The notes beneath the pieces are model-generated. The model saw nothing but the letters and a program-made list of their open reading frames with translations, had not been told where the DNA came from and made no database searches. Shown one piece after another: positions 36,397-44,580 of a stretch of 64,000 bases of DNA; position 1 is the first letter of the stretch, and each line of letters opens with the position of its first letter. Source of the stretch: Zoogloea sp021286885 (GTDB lineage Bacteria; Pseudomonadota; Gammaproteobacteria; Burkholderiales; Rhodocyclaceae); the NCBI RefSeq assembly GCF_041915215.1, contig NZ_JAYSBV010000008.1. The stretch is one strand, 5' to 3'. Position numbers and translations under genes: made by a program.

Positions 36397-36549
36397 CCCT
36401 CACCCCCGGCCCCTCTCCCTCGGGAGAGGGGTGAACGACACGGGGCGTTGGTTTGCAGCCTAAGCCCCTCTGCTTTTGTGGAGAACGGCGCTGGGCGTTG
36501 ATCTACGACGTAAGCCCCTCTACCTCAGGGAGAGGGGTTGGGGTGAGGG
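36397..36549. repeat. Repeat A, copy 1 (153-bp inverted-repeat element)
   Basis: The element starts CCCTCACCCCCGGCCCCTCT and ends in the near reverse complement (AGAGGGGTTGGGGTGAGGG). Internal hairpins are CCCCTCTCCC/GGGAGAGGGG and CCCCTCTACCTCAGGGAGAG. Flanking sequence from about 36317 to 36612 is also shared with copy 2 (period 298 bp). It is MITE-like in shape, without a coding frame. Confidence 0.75.
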
Positions 36550-36695
36550 CGAGCTTGGGAAAGCGGTGGGTGAGGCTCGGTCGGGGAAAAGCAAAATCCC
36601 TCAAACCCGGTCGGCGCAGATCGGTAGAAAGGCAAAACCCTCAAGGCTGAATGCGTGATTTGTTTGCGGGCTGGGTTCAGGGCTGAAAGTGCGTG

Positions 36696-36848
36696 CCCTC
36701 ACTCCCGGCCCCTCTCCCTCGGGAGAGGGGGGAACGACACGGGGCGTTGGTTTGCAGCCTAAGTCCCTCTGCTTTCGTGGAGAACGGCGCTGGGCGTTGA
36801 TCTACGACGTAAGCCCCTCTACCTCAGGGAGAGGGGTTGGGGTGAGGG
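36696..36848. repeat. Repeat A, copy 2 (153 bp)
   Basis: Nearly identical to copy 1 at 36397-36549, in direct orientation, with shared flanks. Confidence 0.75.
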
Positions 36849-36930
36849 CGAGCTTGGGAAAGCAGCGGGTGAGGCTCGGTCGGGGAAAAGCAAAATCCCC
36901 AAGGCTGAACGCTTGATCTGTTTTCGAAAA

Positions 36931-37101
36931 GTGTAGAAGTGTCCGCGTATTGGGTTTTCCAAAGCGGCCACCTTGGCCGCTAGATGCTTGACGCGGGTAA
37001 TTGAAACAGCCCCCTCTGTCGTGCTGAGTGGAGGCTGTGACGGGCGGATAAGGGCTTCGCATGTTTGAGGGGCGTAGCCCCGAGTTTGCGAAGACCCCGC
37101 C
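36931..37101. repeat. Repeat B, copy 2 (171 bp)
   Basis: Direct copy of 35885-36055, 1046 bases downstream. It is followed by a fragment of the large inverted-repeat arm (CGGGGCGAGACCTGGCC). Confidence 0.7.
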
Positions 37102-37467
37102 TGCCGGGGCGAGACCTGGCCAATCCAAGGCCAAATCCAAATCACTGAAAGCACTTTAAATCATGGCATTTTTGCGGAGAGCTTGCGCTTTTTTAAACGT
37201 TTAAACGCCAAAGCGCTTGAAGCATCTGTACATCCATGGAGGGTGAGACTCCAAAGCTTTTAAAAAACCTGTTTTTACAAACATAAATAACACAAAAAAT
37301 CAGTTGGTTATGTATGTTTTGAGCTGAAGTGCAAGATTTTTATAGGTGTTGCATGATTGCTCCCATGTAGGCAGCCTGTCTATGATGCTGGCTTGCAATT
37401 ACGGGTGTGGCGAGCTGCTTGCTTCCCATGCTCTGCATTCCACGTAGCATCACCTCAGGAGGCTTAC
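37102..37467. other. Upstream region of the patatin gene
   Basis: AT-rich leader of about 330 bases with a GTTTAAACG-type palindromic stretch near 37190-37205 (TTTTTTAAACGTTTAAACGC) and A/T tracts around 37255-37345. No gene was seen. It probably holds the patatin promoter. Confidence 0.4.
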
Positions 37468-38556
37468 ATGGCAGTTTTCGACTTGGTGTTTGAAGGTAGC
37501 GGCGTTAAAGGGTTTGCTTTTTTTGGGGCCTTGCAAGCATTTAGGGCCGCAGGCCATACCCACCGGCGTTTACTGGGAGTCTCGGCGGGGGCGATTAGTG
37601 CGACTCTTTTGGCTGCGGGCTATAGCCCGGATGAAATGCTGGAAATAAGCTGTGAAAAATTGCCTGACGGCAATGCACGGTTTTCGACATTTATGGATGT
37701 TCCTACTCCAGCAGACTTTACCGAGGCTCAGATAGATCAGAGCGACAGTATGCGGATGCTCCGAATGTTGGATATTCCGTTAATGCCTACATGGTTGGAG
37801 GAAAAGCTGGTAAAGGGTTTCCTCAAAATGCCGCCCTATCGTCAGCTGTTCAGTTTTGTTGAGTGCGGTGGCTTATTCGTGGGTGATGCATTTTTAAGCT
37901 GGATGAGCGAAAAGCTAAAATCTAAAGGCTTCGATAACTGCACCCTGGCAAGCTTTCACCAAAAAACAGGGGTAGACCTGACGCTCTTGAGTTCGGATAC
38001 TGATACCAATCAGATGCGTTTTCTTAATTTCAGGACTGCACCTGATTTGCCGCTTGTTTGGGCGGTGCGGATGTCCATGAGTATTCCATTTGTCTGGCGT
38101 GAGGTGGTTTGGCAGAAAGAGTGGGGGCTTTACCTGAAGCAGGATCTGACGGGTAACCGGTTTGTTGATGGGGGGCTGCTTTCTAATTTCCCGATCAGCC
38201 TTTTGGTGGAGCAGCCCAAGCCAAACAGTTTTGCGGAGCACGTCATGGGTGCTGTACCTGCCGGCGAGGTGGGAACCATAGGGCTACTGGTCAATGAGAA
38301 AATTGCCATTCCGGGACAATCGGAGCGTGGATCGAATGTTTTGGGCGAGCTCCAAGTCTTGCAGCGGGTAGGACGTTTGGTGGATACCATGACGGAGGTT
38401 CGGGATAGCGCGCAAATTAAGCTGTATGCGTCAAAAGTGTGCCATTTGCCGGCTCGTGGTTATGGGACGACTGATTTTGGACTGAGTGAGGAGCGTTTCA
38501 AAGTCTTGGTAGAGGCTGCGCGTCGCGCCATGGAGGCTTATCTTAAAACCGTTTAA
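37468..38556 (+). CDS. Patatin-like phospholipase
   Basis: Predicted lipid acyl hydrolase of 362 residues. The oxyanion glycine motif is GSGVKG near residue 11, the nucleophile elbow is GVSAGA near residue 36, and the catalytic Asp lies in FVDGGLLSNFP. The start is ATG 37468 with AGGAGG seven bases upstream; the open frame reaches 37357 without family similarity. The GC content is clearly below that of the chromosome, and the gene sits between a repeat cluster and a strong terminator, beside the AIPR gene, so it is probably acquired. Patatin-like effectors occur in phage defence, but no sensor or nucleotide cyclase is adjacent. Confidence 0.87.
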   Translation: MAVFDLVFEGSGVKGFAFFGALQAFRAAGHTHRRLLGVSAGAISATLLAAGYSPDEMLEISCEKLPDGNARFSTFMDVPTPADFTEAQIDQSDSMRMLRMLDIPLMPTWLEEKLVKGFLKMPPYRQLFSFVECGGLFVGDAFLSWMSEKLKSKGFDNCTLASFHQKTGVDLTLLSSDTDTNQMRFLNFRTAPDLPLVWAVRMSMSIPFVWREVVWQKEWGLYLKQDLTGNRFVDGGLLSNFPISLLVEQPKPNSFAEHVMGAVPAGEVGTIGLLVNEKIAIPGQSERGSNVLGELQVLQRVGRLVDTMTEVRDSAQIKLYASKVCHLPARGYGTTDFGLSEERFKVLVEAARRAMEAYLKTV

Positions 38557-38614
38557 TCAAATTTAAGGATGGCGGTTTTAAGCGCATTGTTTCATTTTCA
38601 TAATCCATAGACAT

Positions 38615-38658
38615 AAAAAACCCCACCCACGCATAACCGCGCCCGGTGGGGTTTTTTT
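38615..38658. terminator. Bidirectional terminator after the patatin gene
   Basis: AAAAAACCCCACC and GGTGGGGTTTTTTT flank a 17-base loop, giving T-runs on both strands. Confidence 0.88.
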
Positions 38659-38680
38659 CCGGTCAGGCAGCCAGGTGCGT

Positions 38681-38782
38681 CTAGCCCTTCAACTCCGCAT
38701 CAATCAGCGATCCGGCCTTGGTGTCGCGCATGAACCAGCACACCAGCAGGGTGCAGGCGATTACGCCGGTGGCGCAGACCAT
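38681..38782 (-). pseudogene. Remnant of an MFS transporter C-terminus
   Basis: The frame reads VCATGVIACTLLVCWFMRDT followed by KAGSLIDAELKG and a TAG stop. This looks like the last membrane helix and cytoplasmic tail of a ProP/metabolite:H+ symporter-type MFS protein. Upstream sequence no longer encodes the transporter, so about 400 residues are missing. It borders the right edge of the accessory region. Confidence 0.55.
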
Positions 38783-38830
38783 TAAGCACTTGAAGTCTTA
38801 AAGCTTCCAAGCCTTGAGTTGAGATTTGGA

Positions 38831-39988
38831 TTAGTGGCTTGCTTCCCGAATCAATTCCGCCAGCACCGCCAGGCCGCGATCCATGTCGGCCTCGGCTGCG
38901 TGGCTGAAGTTGAGGCGCAGGGTGCCCAGGGTGGGCGCGTCCGGGTAGAAGGCCTCGCCCGGCATGAAGGCCACCTGGCGGGCCAGGGCGTCGGGCAGCA
39001 GGCGGCGGGTATCCACCGGGGTATTGAGCTGCAACCAGAAGAACAGCCCGCCGGCAGGCACTTGCCAGGTGGCGAGGCCGCCCAAGTGGCGGTCCAGGGC
39101 CTGGGCGAAGGCATCCCGCTTGTGGCGGTAAAAATCCTGCAGCCGGGCGATGCGCGCATCCCGGCCCGGGTGGCGGAGCTGCTCCAGCACCAGGGCCTGA
39201 CTCACCCGGTTGCTGTGCAGATCGGCGGCCTGCTTGAGGCGCACCAGATGGGGGAACAGATCCGCCGAGGCGGCCATATAGCCCAGGCGCAGGCCGGGGG
39301 CGAGGCTCTTGGAGAAGGAGCCCTGGTAAATCCACGGGCTCGCATCCTGAAGCAGGGCGCACACCGGGCGGCGCTCGCAGGGGCTGTAGACCAGATCCCG
39401 GTAGGGATCATCCTCAAACAAAGGCGTGCCGCTTTCCACGCAGGCCGCCGCCAGGGCTTCGCGCTCGGCCAGGGAATAGCAATGGCCGGTGGGGTTCTGG
39501 AAGGTGGGGATCGCATAGGCCAGGGCCGGGCGCTGGTGCAGCCAGTCGGCGGCCTGGATCTGTTGCACCGAATAAGGCAGGAACTGGGCGCCGAACAGCC
39601 GGAACACCTGGAGCGTGGCCAGATAGGTGGGCGCTTCGACGGCCACCGGGGTGCCTGCGTCCACAAACAGCTTGCCCACCAGATCAATCCCCTGCTGGGA
39701 GCCGGACAGGATCAGCACCTGTTCGGGCGGGCAGGTGAGGCCCAGGCCGGCCAGCTCTTCGGCCACCTGGCAGCGCAGGGCCCAGTCCCCTTCGCTCGGG
39801 CCGTATTGCAGGGCCTCTGCCGCTACCGTCAGCCCCAGATCCGGGAAAGTCTCGGCGGCGGGGAGGCCGCCGGCAAACGAGATCATGCCGGGCTGCTGGG
39901 CAACCGCCAGGATTTCACGGATCGGCGAGGGATGCAGGTCGCTGATGCGGGCGGAAAGCCGGGGGGCGGTGGGGCGGGAAGGGGACAT
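38831..39988 (-). CDS. PLP-dependent aminotransferase, class I/II (2-aminoadipate-type)
   Basis: Fold-type I aminotransferase of 385 residues, closest in style to LysN/2-aminoadipate or multi-substrate aminotransferases (ISFAGGLPAAETFP at the N-terminus). The PLP lysine is in GSFSKSLAPGLRLGY, and the conserved IPTFQNPTG segment is present. GGAG precedes the ATG at 39986-39988. It is divergent from a MarR regulator, with two identical-type palindromes in the promoter region, so it is the probable regulatory target. Confidence 0.9.
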   Translation of the reverse strand: MSPSRPTAPRLSARISDLHPSPIREILAVAQQPGMISFAGGLPAAETFPDLGLTVAAEALQYGPSEGDWALRCQVAEELAGLGLTCPPEQVLILSGSQQGIDLVGKLFVDAGTPVAVEAPTYLATLQVFRLFGAQFLPYSVQQIQAADWLHQRPALAYAIPTFQNPTGHCYSLAEREALAAACVESGTPLFEDDPYRDLVYSPCERRPVCALLQDASPWIYQGSFSKSLAPGLRLGYMAASADLFPHLVRLKQAADLHSNRVSQALVLEQLRHPGRDARIARLQDFYRHKRDAFAQALDRHLGGLATWQVPAGGLFFWLQLNTPVDTRRLLPDALARQVAFMPGEAFYPDAPTLGTLRLNFSHAAEADMDRGLAVLAELIREASH

Positions 39989-40032
39989 GGGCAAGGCTCC
40001 TGGGCAACGATGGGGGGAATCTGGCAAACTGC

Positions 40033-40047
40033 GTCAATGTTGTTGAC
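40033..40047. promoter_or_regulatory. MarR-type operator O1
   Basis: GTCAATGTTGTTGAC has perfect GTCAA/TTGAC arms with a 5-base spacer, about 45 bases upstream of the aminotransferase start. Confidence 0.75.
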
Positions 40048-40089
40048 GTAGTTGATCCTAAACCTGCTGGTGCAGCCAAGTCAAGAAAA

Positions 40090-40104
40090 GTCAATATGAT
40101 TGAC
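40090..40104. promoter_or_regulatory. MarR-type operator O2 overlapping the marR start
   Basis: GTCAATATGATTGAC has the same perfect arms and spacer as O1, 57 bases away. It spans the marR ATG (40096), suggesting autorepression. Confidence 0.75.
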
Positions 40105-40554
40105 CTAAAACGCCAGGCCGAACTCCATGCGGCCATTGAACTGATGTTTCACGCCTACCGGGCTTTCACCGCGCCGCCGGATGCGATCCTCGCCCAGCGG
40201 GGCCTGGGCCGGGTGCATCACCGGATTCTGTATTTTGTGGCGCGCAACCCGGGCATCACCGTGAGCGCCCTGCTGGGCGTGCTGGGGGTGAGCAAGCAGG
40301 CCCTTAATGCCCCCCTGCGCCAGCTGGTGGATGCGGGGCTCATCACCACCAGCACCAGCGACCGGGATCGGCGCAGCAAGCTGCTGGATTTGAGCACCAC
40401 CGGCCTCGCGCTGGAGGCCGAACTGAGCGGCACCCAGATGGCGCGCCTCGACGCCCTGTTCCAGCAGGCCGGCCCTGGCGCCGAAGCTGCCTGGCGCGAG
40501 GTGATGGCCGCCCTGCGGGATTCCGCCCAGCGCGGGCCGGCGCCGATGCCCTGA
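40096..40554 (+). CDS. MarR-family transcriptional regulator
   Basis: Winged-helix dimeric regulator of 152 residues. The helix-turn-helix is ITVSALLGVLGVSKQALNAPL (about 55-75), followed by the wing with the DRDRRSK basic motif. Its own start codon lies inside one of two GTCAA-N5-TTGAC palindromes, so it probably represses itself and the divergent aminotransferase. The ligand is unknown. Confidence 0.92.
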   Translation: MIDLKRQAELHAAIELMFHAYRAFTAPPDAILAQRGLGRVHHRILYFVARNPGITVSALLGVLGVSKQALNAPLRQLVDAGLITTSTSDRDRRSKLLDLSTTGLALEAELSGTQMARLDALFQQAGPGAEAAWREVMAALRDSAQRGPAPMP

Positions 40555-40658
40555 ATATGCTTTAAATATGCACGTCGTAATCTAAAAGCATTTACCTGAA
40601 TGGAATTGTGGCGGGATAATCCGGGCTCCTGATCTTTGAAGATTTGTGACATCACCCC

Positions 40659-41849
40659 ATGCTGCTCAAATCCCGCCAGCCCGTCGAAACTTCCGACCCC
40701 CGCCTGAAAGCCGGCCAGGACGCTGAAAAGCAGATGGCCTTTCTGCTCGACCGGCGCTTTGCCGACCAGGACGACGTGTTCCTGCTCCACGACCTGCGCA
40801 TCCAGCATGGGGCTCACGCCTTCCAGATCGACCACCTGCTCATTACCCGTTACGGGCTGGCCCTGGTGGAATCCAAAAGCATGCACAGCAAGGTGTTGAT
40901 CACCCGCCACGACGAAAACCGCGAGCACTGGACTCGCGAATTCCGGGGCCGTCAGGAAGGCATGCCCTCGCCGGTGCTGCAGGTGCAGGAACAGGCCCGG
41001 CTGTTGCAGGATTTTCTGAGCACCCACCGGGAAAAGATTCTGGGCAAGGCCCTGTTCGTGCTGCAAAAGGGCTTTCGCTACTGCCCTTTCGATGTATACG
41101 TGGGGGTTTCCACCTCGGCGGTGTTTGAACTCAGCCCGGGCACGCCGCTGCCCAAAAACGTATACAAAGCCGACGAACTGCCTCCCAAGATTGCCAGCCA
41201 GTTGGCCGAGCGCCACAAGCAACATACGTCCCTGCTGAATCTGGATACCCTGTGGTCCATGTCGCGGGATGAGGCCCAGCAGCTGGCCCGTTTTCTGGTG
41301 GAACACCACCGCCCCCTGCAGCGGCCCGAAGCCACGCCCCAGGCTGCTGCGCTTCCCCCATCTGCGCCTGCCGCACAGGCACAGGCTCCGGCCCCCCAGC
41401 CGGGCAGCCTATGCCCCCAGTGCGGCAAACACGAAGTCCGCATCGCCGCCGGCCCCGCCCAGGCCGATGGCAGCCGCGCCAAATACCTGGCCTGTCTGGG
41501 CCACCAGGACAAGAGCTGCCGCTGGAAAATCTTGTATACAAGTCCAACGCCCGCGCCCGAAAAACTTATCCACAGCCCGGCGCCCGGCGTGGCCGAGCCG
41601 GCGCCTGTTTACCGGGCCGTGGCGCCCGCAGTCACGGTTGCCGAGCTTGCCGAATCTACCGAGCACGCCGAAGACAGCCGCCCCAAGTCCTATTACTGCT
41701 ATTCCTGCAAGGCAGACATTCCCGCCGAAGTCGCCCGCTTCTGCTGGGATAGGCGCGAGCGTTTCGGCGGCAAAGCCTATTGCCGCCGCTGTCAGCACGA
41801 TTTCCCGTACAAGCGCGCCGCCCGGGCGCGGGCGGGGATGGAGGGCTGA
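40659..41849 (+). CDS. NERD-domain protein with C-terminal zinc ribbons
   Basis: Protein of 396 residues. The N-terminal NERD (nuclease-related) domain covers about 17-160 with the PD-(D/E)XK-like core QIDHLLITRYGLALVESKS. A Pro/Ala linker follows (about 235-265), then a topoisomerase-type zinc finger (CPQCGKHEV near 264) and a second CxxC pair (YCYSCK, CRRCQ) near the end. A DNA repair or processing role is inferred from the fold. The gene carries GTATAC motifs at 41093, 41159 and 41533 and a TTATCCACA at 41566, the same motif pair as at 13.6-16.5 kb. Confidence 0.82.
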   Translation: MLLKSRQPVETSDPRLKAGQDAEKQMAFLLDRRFADQDDVFLLHDLRIQHGAHAFQIDHLLITRYGLALVESKSMHSKVLITRHDENREHWTREFRGRQEGMPSPVLQVQEQARLLQDFLSTHREKILGKALFVLQKGFRYCPFDVYVGVSTSAVFELSPGTPLPKNVYKADELPPKIASQLAERHKQHTSLLNLDTLWSMSRDEAQQLARFLVEHHRPLQRPEATPQAAALPPSAPAAQAQAPAPQPGSLCPQCGKHEVRIAAGPAQADGSRAKYLACLGHQDKSCRWKILYTSPTPAPEKLIHSPAPGVAEPAPVYRAVAPAVTVAELAESTEHAEDSRPKSYYCYSCKADIPAEVARFCWDRRERFGGKAYCRRCQHDFPYKRAARARAGMEG

Positions 41850-41884
41850 AACGCCCTGTGGATTGGATGAGCAGGGCGCCCGGT

Positions 41885-42343
41885 TCAGATCGGCAGCTCG
41901 GTGGTCTGCTTGATGATCTGGATCGGGATCTCGGTCTTGACGCTCTGCACCGACGGAATCTTGGTCAGGTGCTCCACCTGAAACCGGCGGTATTCGTCCA
42001 GATTGGCGATGGCAATGCGCAACAGGAAATCGCAGTCGCCCACCATCAGGTGGCATTCGAGCACCTCGGGGAGCTGGCGGATTGCATCGGTGAAGGCCTG
42101 GACGGTTTCCACGTCCTGCCCGCGCAGCCACACCCGGGCAAAAATGGTGAGCTGGCGCCCGACCAGAGCCGGGTCGAGCAGGGCCACATAGCCCTTGATC
42201 ACGCCCGCCTCTTCAAGCTGGCGCACCCGGCGCAGGCAGGGCGAGGGGGAAAGGCCCACTTCTCGGGCGAGTTCATTGTTCTGCAGCCGGCCATCCTTTT
42301 GCAGGGCGCGCAGGATACGCAAATCCAGGGCATCGAGTTCCAT
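41885..42343 (-). CDS. Lrp/AsnC-family transcriptional regulator
   Basis: Protein of 152 residues with an N-terminal helix-turn-helix (LDLRILRALQKDGRLQNNEL and VGLSPSPCLRRVRQLEEAG) and a C-terminal RAM/ACT-like ligand domain (VLECHLMVGDCDFLLRI). It is divergent from azlC-azlD, an arrangement known for Lrp-controlled branched-chain amino acid export. Several palindromes lie in the shared promoter region. The ATG at 42341-42343 is the family-like start. Confidence 0.92.
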   Translation of the reverse strand: MELDALDLRILRALQKDGRLQNNELAREVGLSPSPCLRRVRQLEEAGVIKGYVALLDPALVGRQLTIFARVWLRGQDVETVQAFTDAIRQLPEVLECHLMVGDCDFLLRIAIANLDEYRRFQVEHLTKIPSVQSVKTEIPIQIIKQTTELPI

Positions 42344-42344
42344 T

Positions 42345-42474
42345 GGAACAAAATTCCGTTTTATCCAGAAACGTGGCATTTTATGCCTTAAAGTGCGCTT
42401 TTTGAGCCGATAAAGAAAGCAAATTTCAGCGGTTTTGGCACAGAATGAATTGCTCCAATTCATCTGTTTGTGCC
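42345..42474. promoter_or_regulatory. lrp-azlC divergent control region with three palindromes
   Basis: Palindromes are GGAACAAAATTCC (42345-42357), GGCATTTTATGCC (42375-42387) and ATGAATTGCTCCAATTCAT (42445-42463), the last nested in outer arms GGCACA (42437-42442) and TGTGCC (42469-42474). Multiple phased sites are typical of Lrp-family regulators. Confidence 0.6.
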
Positions 42475-42479
42475 CTGTC

Positions 42480-43235
42480 ATGTCCGGTAGTTCGCGCAGC
42501 CTTTCCAGCTCCTCTTCCCTGGCCCTCCCGTCTTCTGCTGCTGCCTCGGCCCGGCGCCGTGAAGCCCTGCGCGGGCTGCGCGATGCGCTGCCGGTGCTGA
42601 TCGGTTTTATTCCGTTTGCGCTGGTGCTGGGCGCCCAGGCCACCCAGAAAGGCCTGAGCGTGCTCACGGTGCCGCTCATGACCGGCCTCAATTTTGGCGG
42701 CGGCTCCGAATTCACCGCCATGAGCTTGTGGACCAATCCGCCCCAGGTGCTGCTGATTGTGGCCATGTCGTTTCTGGTGAATAGCCGCCACATCCTGATG
42801 GGCGGCGTGCTGGCCGCCTATTTGCGCCGGGTATCGCGCCGCCGGGCCCTGGGCCTGCTGTTTTTCATGTGCGATGAAAGCTGGGCCCTGTCCTTGGCCG
42901 ATGCCCGCAAGCGGGGCGTGGCGCACATCAGCCTGCCCTATTACCTGGGCGCCGCGCTTGGGATGTATGCAACCTGGGTCAGCTTCACCTGGCTGGGTGC
43001 AGCCCTGGGGCCGGTGCTCGGCAATCTGGAGGATTACGGCTGCGACATGGCCTTTGCGGCGGTGTTTCTGGTGCTGCTCAAGGGCATGTGGCCCGGGCTG
43101 CGGGCGGCGCGCCCGTGGATGGTGAGTCTGGTGGTGGCGGCGCTGGTGTCCCGCCTCGTGCCCGGCGCCTGGTATGTGGCCGCCGGCGCGGTGTCTGGCC
43201 TCGCCGCCGCCCTGGTGCTGGGGGAGGACGCCTGA
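42480..43235 (+). CDS. azlC: AzlC-family branched-chain amino acid exporter, large subunit
   Basis: Membrane protein of 251 residues with several helices. The family stretch is LPVLIGFIPFALVLGAQATQ, followed by LMTGLNFGGGSEFTAM and NSRHILMGG. With AzlD it exports branched-chain amino acids. Its stop overlaps the azlD start (TGATG). The N-terminus is Ser-rich, and the exact start (ATG 42480) is moderately certain. Confidence 0.9.
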   Translation: MSGSSRSLSSSSSLALPSSAAASARRREALRGLRDALPVLIGFIPFALVLGAQATQKGLSVLTVPLMTGLNFGGGSEFTAMSLWTNPPQVLLIVAMSFLVNSRHILMGGVLAAYLRRVSRRRALGLLFFMCDESWALSLADARKRGVAHISLPYYLGAALGMYATWVSFTWLGAALGPVLGNLEDYGCDMAFAAVFLVLLKGMWPGLRAARPWMVSLVVAALVSRLVPGAWYVAAGAVSGLAAALVLGEDA

Positions 43236-43528
43236 TGGATCGCCTCACCCTGCTCACCCTGGTGCTGATGGCCCTTTCCACCTACCTGAGCCGTATCCTG
43301 GGCTATGTGCTGCTCCACGGGCGCCGCCTCAGCCCGCGCATGCAGCGGGTGATGGAAAGTGTGCCGGGATGTGTGCTGATTTCCGTCATCGCCCCAGTCT
43401 TTGTATCCTCTGAACCGGCTACCCTGCTGGGGCTGTTGATTACCCTGGCAGCGGCCACCCGGCTGTCGCTGCTGCCCACCGTCATCGTGGGCGTGGTGGC
43501 CACCGGAGCCCTGCGTCACCTGCTCTGA
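43235..43528 (+). CDS. azlD: AzlD-family branched-chain amino acid exporter, small subunit
   Basis: Protein of 97 residues with three to four hydrophobic segments (MDRLTLLTLVLMALSTYLSR start, PTVIVGVVATGALRHLL end), matching AzlD. It is translationally coupled to azlC by a one-base overlap. Confidence 0.9.
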   Translation: MDRLTLLTLVLMALSTYLSRILGYVLLHGRRLSPRMQRVMESVPGCVLISVIAPVFVSSEPATLLGLLITLAAATRLSLLPTVIVGVVATGALRHLL

Positions 43529-43590
43529 AGATTTTCAAGGGAGCGGGGACGTTTCGAGAACAGCACGCCGTACCCGATACCCAGAAAATC

Positions 43591-44427
43591 ATGAGCAAGC
43601 AGCCCAACGCCCTGCCCATCACCGCGCCAGGCGCCGCCACCCAGCCCACCTGCGCCACCCACTCCATCCCCGTTCCGGGCGGCCAGATCCACGCCCGCAG
43701 CTGGACTCCGCCCCAGGCCGACCCGGCACGCCCCCCGGTGATTCTGTTCCACGATTCCCTCGGCTGCGTCGAGCTGTGGCGCAGCTTTCCCGCCGCCCTG
43801 GCCCACGCCCTCGGGCGCCGGGTGATCGCCTACGACCGCCTCGGCTTTGGCGCCTCAGACCCGCGCCACGACACCCTGAGCCTGGATTTCATCTGCGAAG
43901 AGGCCACCCTGTACCTGCCCCACGTCCTCGCCGCCCTGGGCGTTGAGCGCTTCATTGCCTGCGGCCACAGCGTCGGCGGCGGGATGGCCGTTCACAGCGC
44001 CGCAGCCCACCCCGAACGCTGCGTTGCCCTCATCACCATGGCCGCCCAGTGCTTCGTCGAAAACCTGACCCGCGCCGGCATCGTCGAAGCCCGCGACCAG
44101 TTCGCAGACCCCACCGCCTTCGCCCGCCTGGAGCGCTACCACGGCCCCAAAGCCCGCTGGGTGCTCAATGCCTGGACCGAAACCTGGCTTTCCCCCGCCT
44201 TTGCCGACTGGAGCCTGCACCCCATCCTCCCCGCCGTGTGCTGCCCAACCCTGGTGATTCACGGCGCCCAGGACGAATACGGCTCTGCTGATCAGCCGCG
44301 TGCAATTGCTGCGGGGGTGGCGGGGGCAGCGGAGTTGGTGCTGATGCCGGATACGCGGCATGTGCCGCATCGGGAGAGGGAGGGGGCGGTGGTGGGGGTA
44401 ATTGGGGGGTGGTGTGCTTTGTTTTAG
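43591..44427 (+). CDS. Alpha/beta hydrolase
   Basis: Protein of 278 residues with the alpha/beta hydrolase fold. The nucleophile elbow is GHSVGGG, the acid residue is in HGAQDEYG and the histidine is in RHVPHRE. An HDSLG oxyanion-type loop is present near residue 54. The substrate is not predictable. It follows azlD by about 60 bases and may be read from the same transcript. Confidence 0.87.
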   Translation: MSKQPNALPITAPGAATQPTCATHSIPVPGGQIHARSWTPPQADPARPPVILFHDSLGCVELWRSFPAALAHALGRRVIAYDRLGFGASDPRHDTLSLDFICEEATLYLPHVLAALGVERFIACGHSVGGGMAVHSAAAHPERCVALITMAAQCFVENLTRAGIVEARDQFADPTAFARLERYHGPKARWVLNAWTETWLSPAFADWSLHPILPAVCCPTLVIHGAQDEYGSADQPRAIAAGVAGAAELVLMPDTRHVPHREREGAVVGVIGGWCALF

Positions 44428-44580
44428 GGTGGGCCGCTAATCCTGCGGGCTCAAACAGCTGCGCCGGAAGGCACCGCCCGGGGCTGCGCTGCTCGGCGGG
44501 GCAGATCGGGAGAAAGGCAAAACCGCCAGGGCTGAATGCGTGATTAGATTGCGGGCTGGGTTCAGGGCTGACAGTGCGTG

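Noticed and set aside
36397..36848. Repeat units as a CRISPR array
   Set aside because: The units are 153 bp with inverted ends and a 298-bp period, not short direct repeats with unique spacers, and there are no cas genes.
35585..37154. Many open frames of 60-270 codons with Pro/Arg/Ser-rich translations
   Set aside because: They arise from the interspersed repeats; the same peptides reappear wherever repeat A or B occurs, and there is no ribosome-binding site or family similarity.
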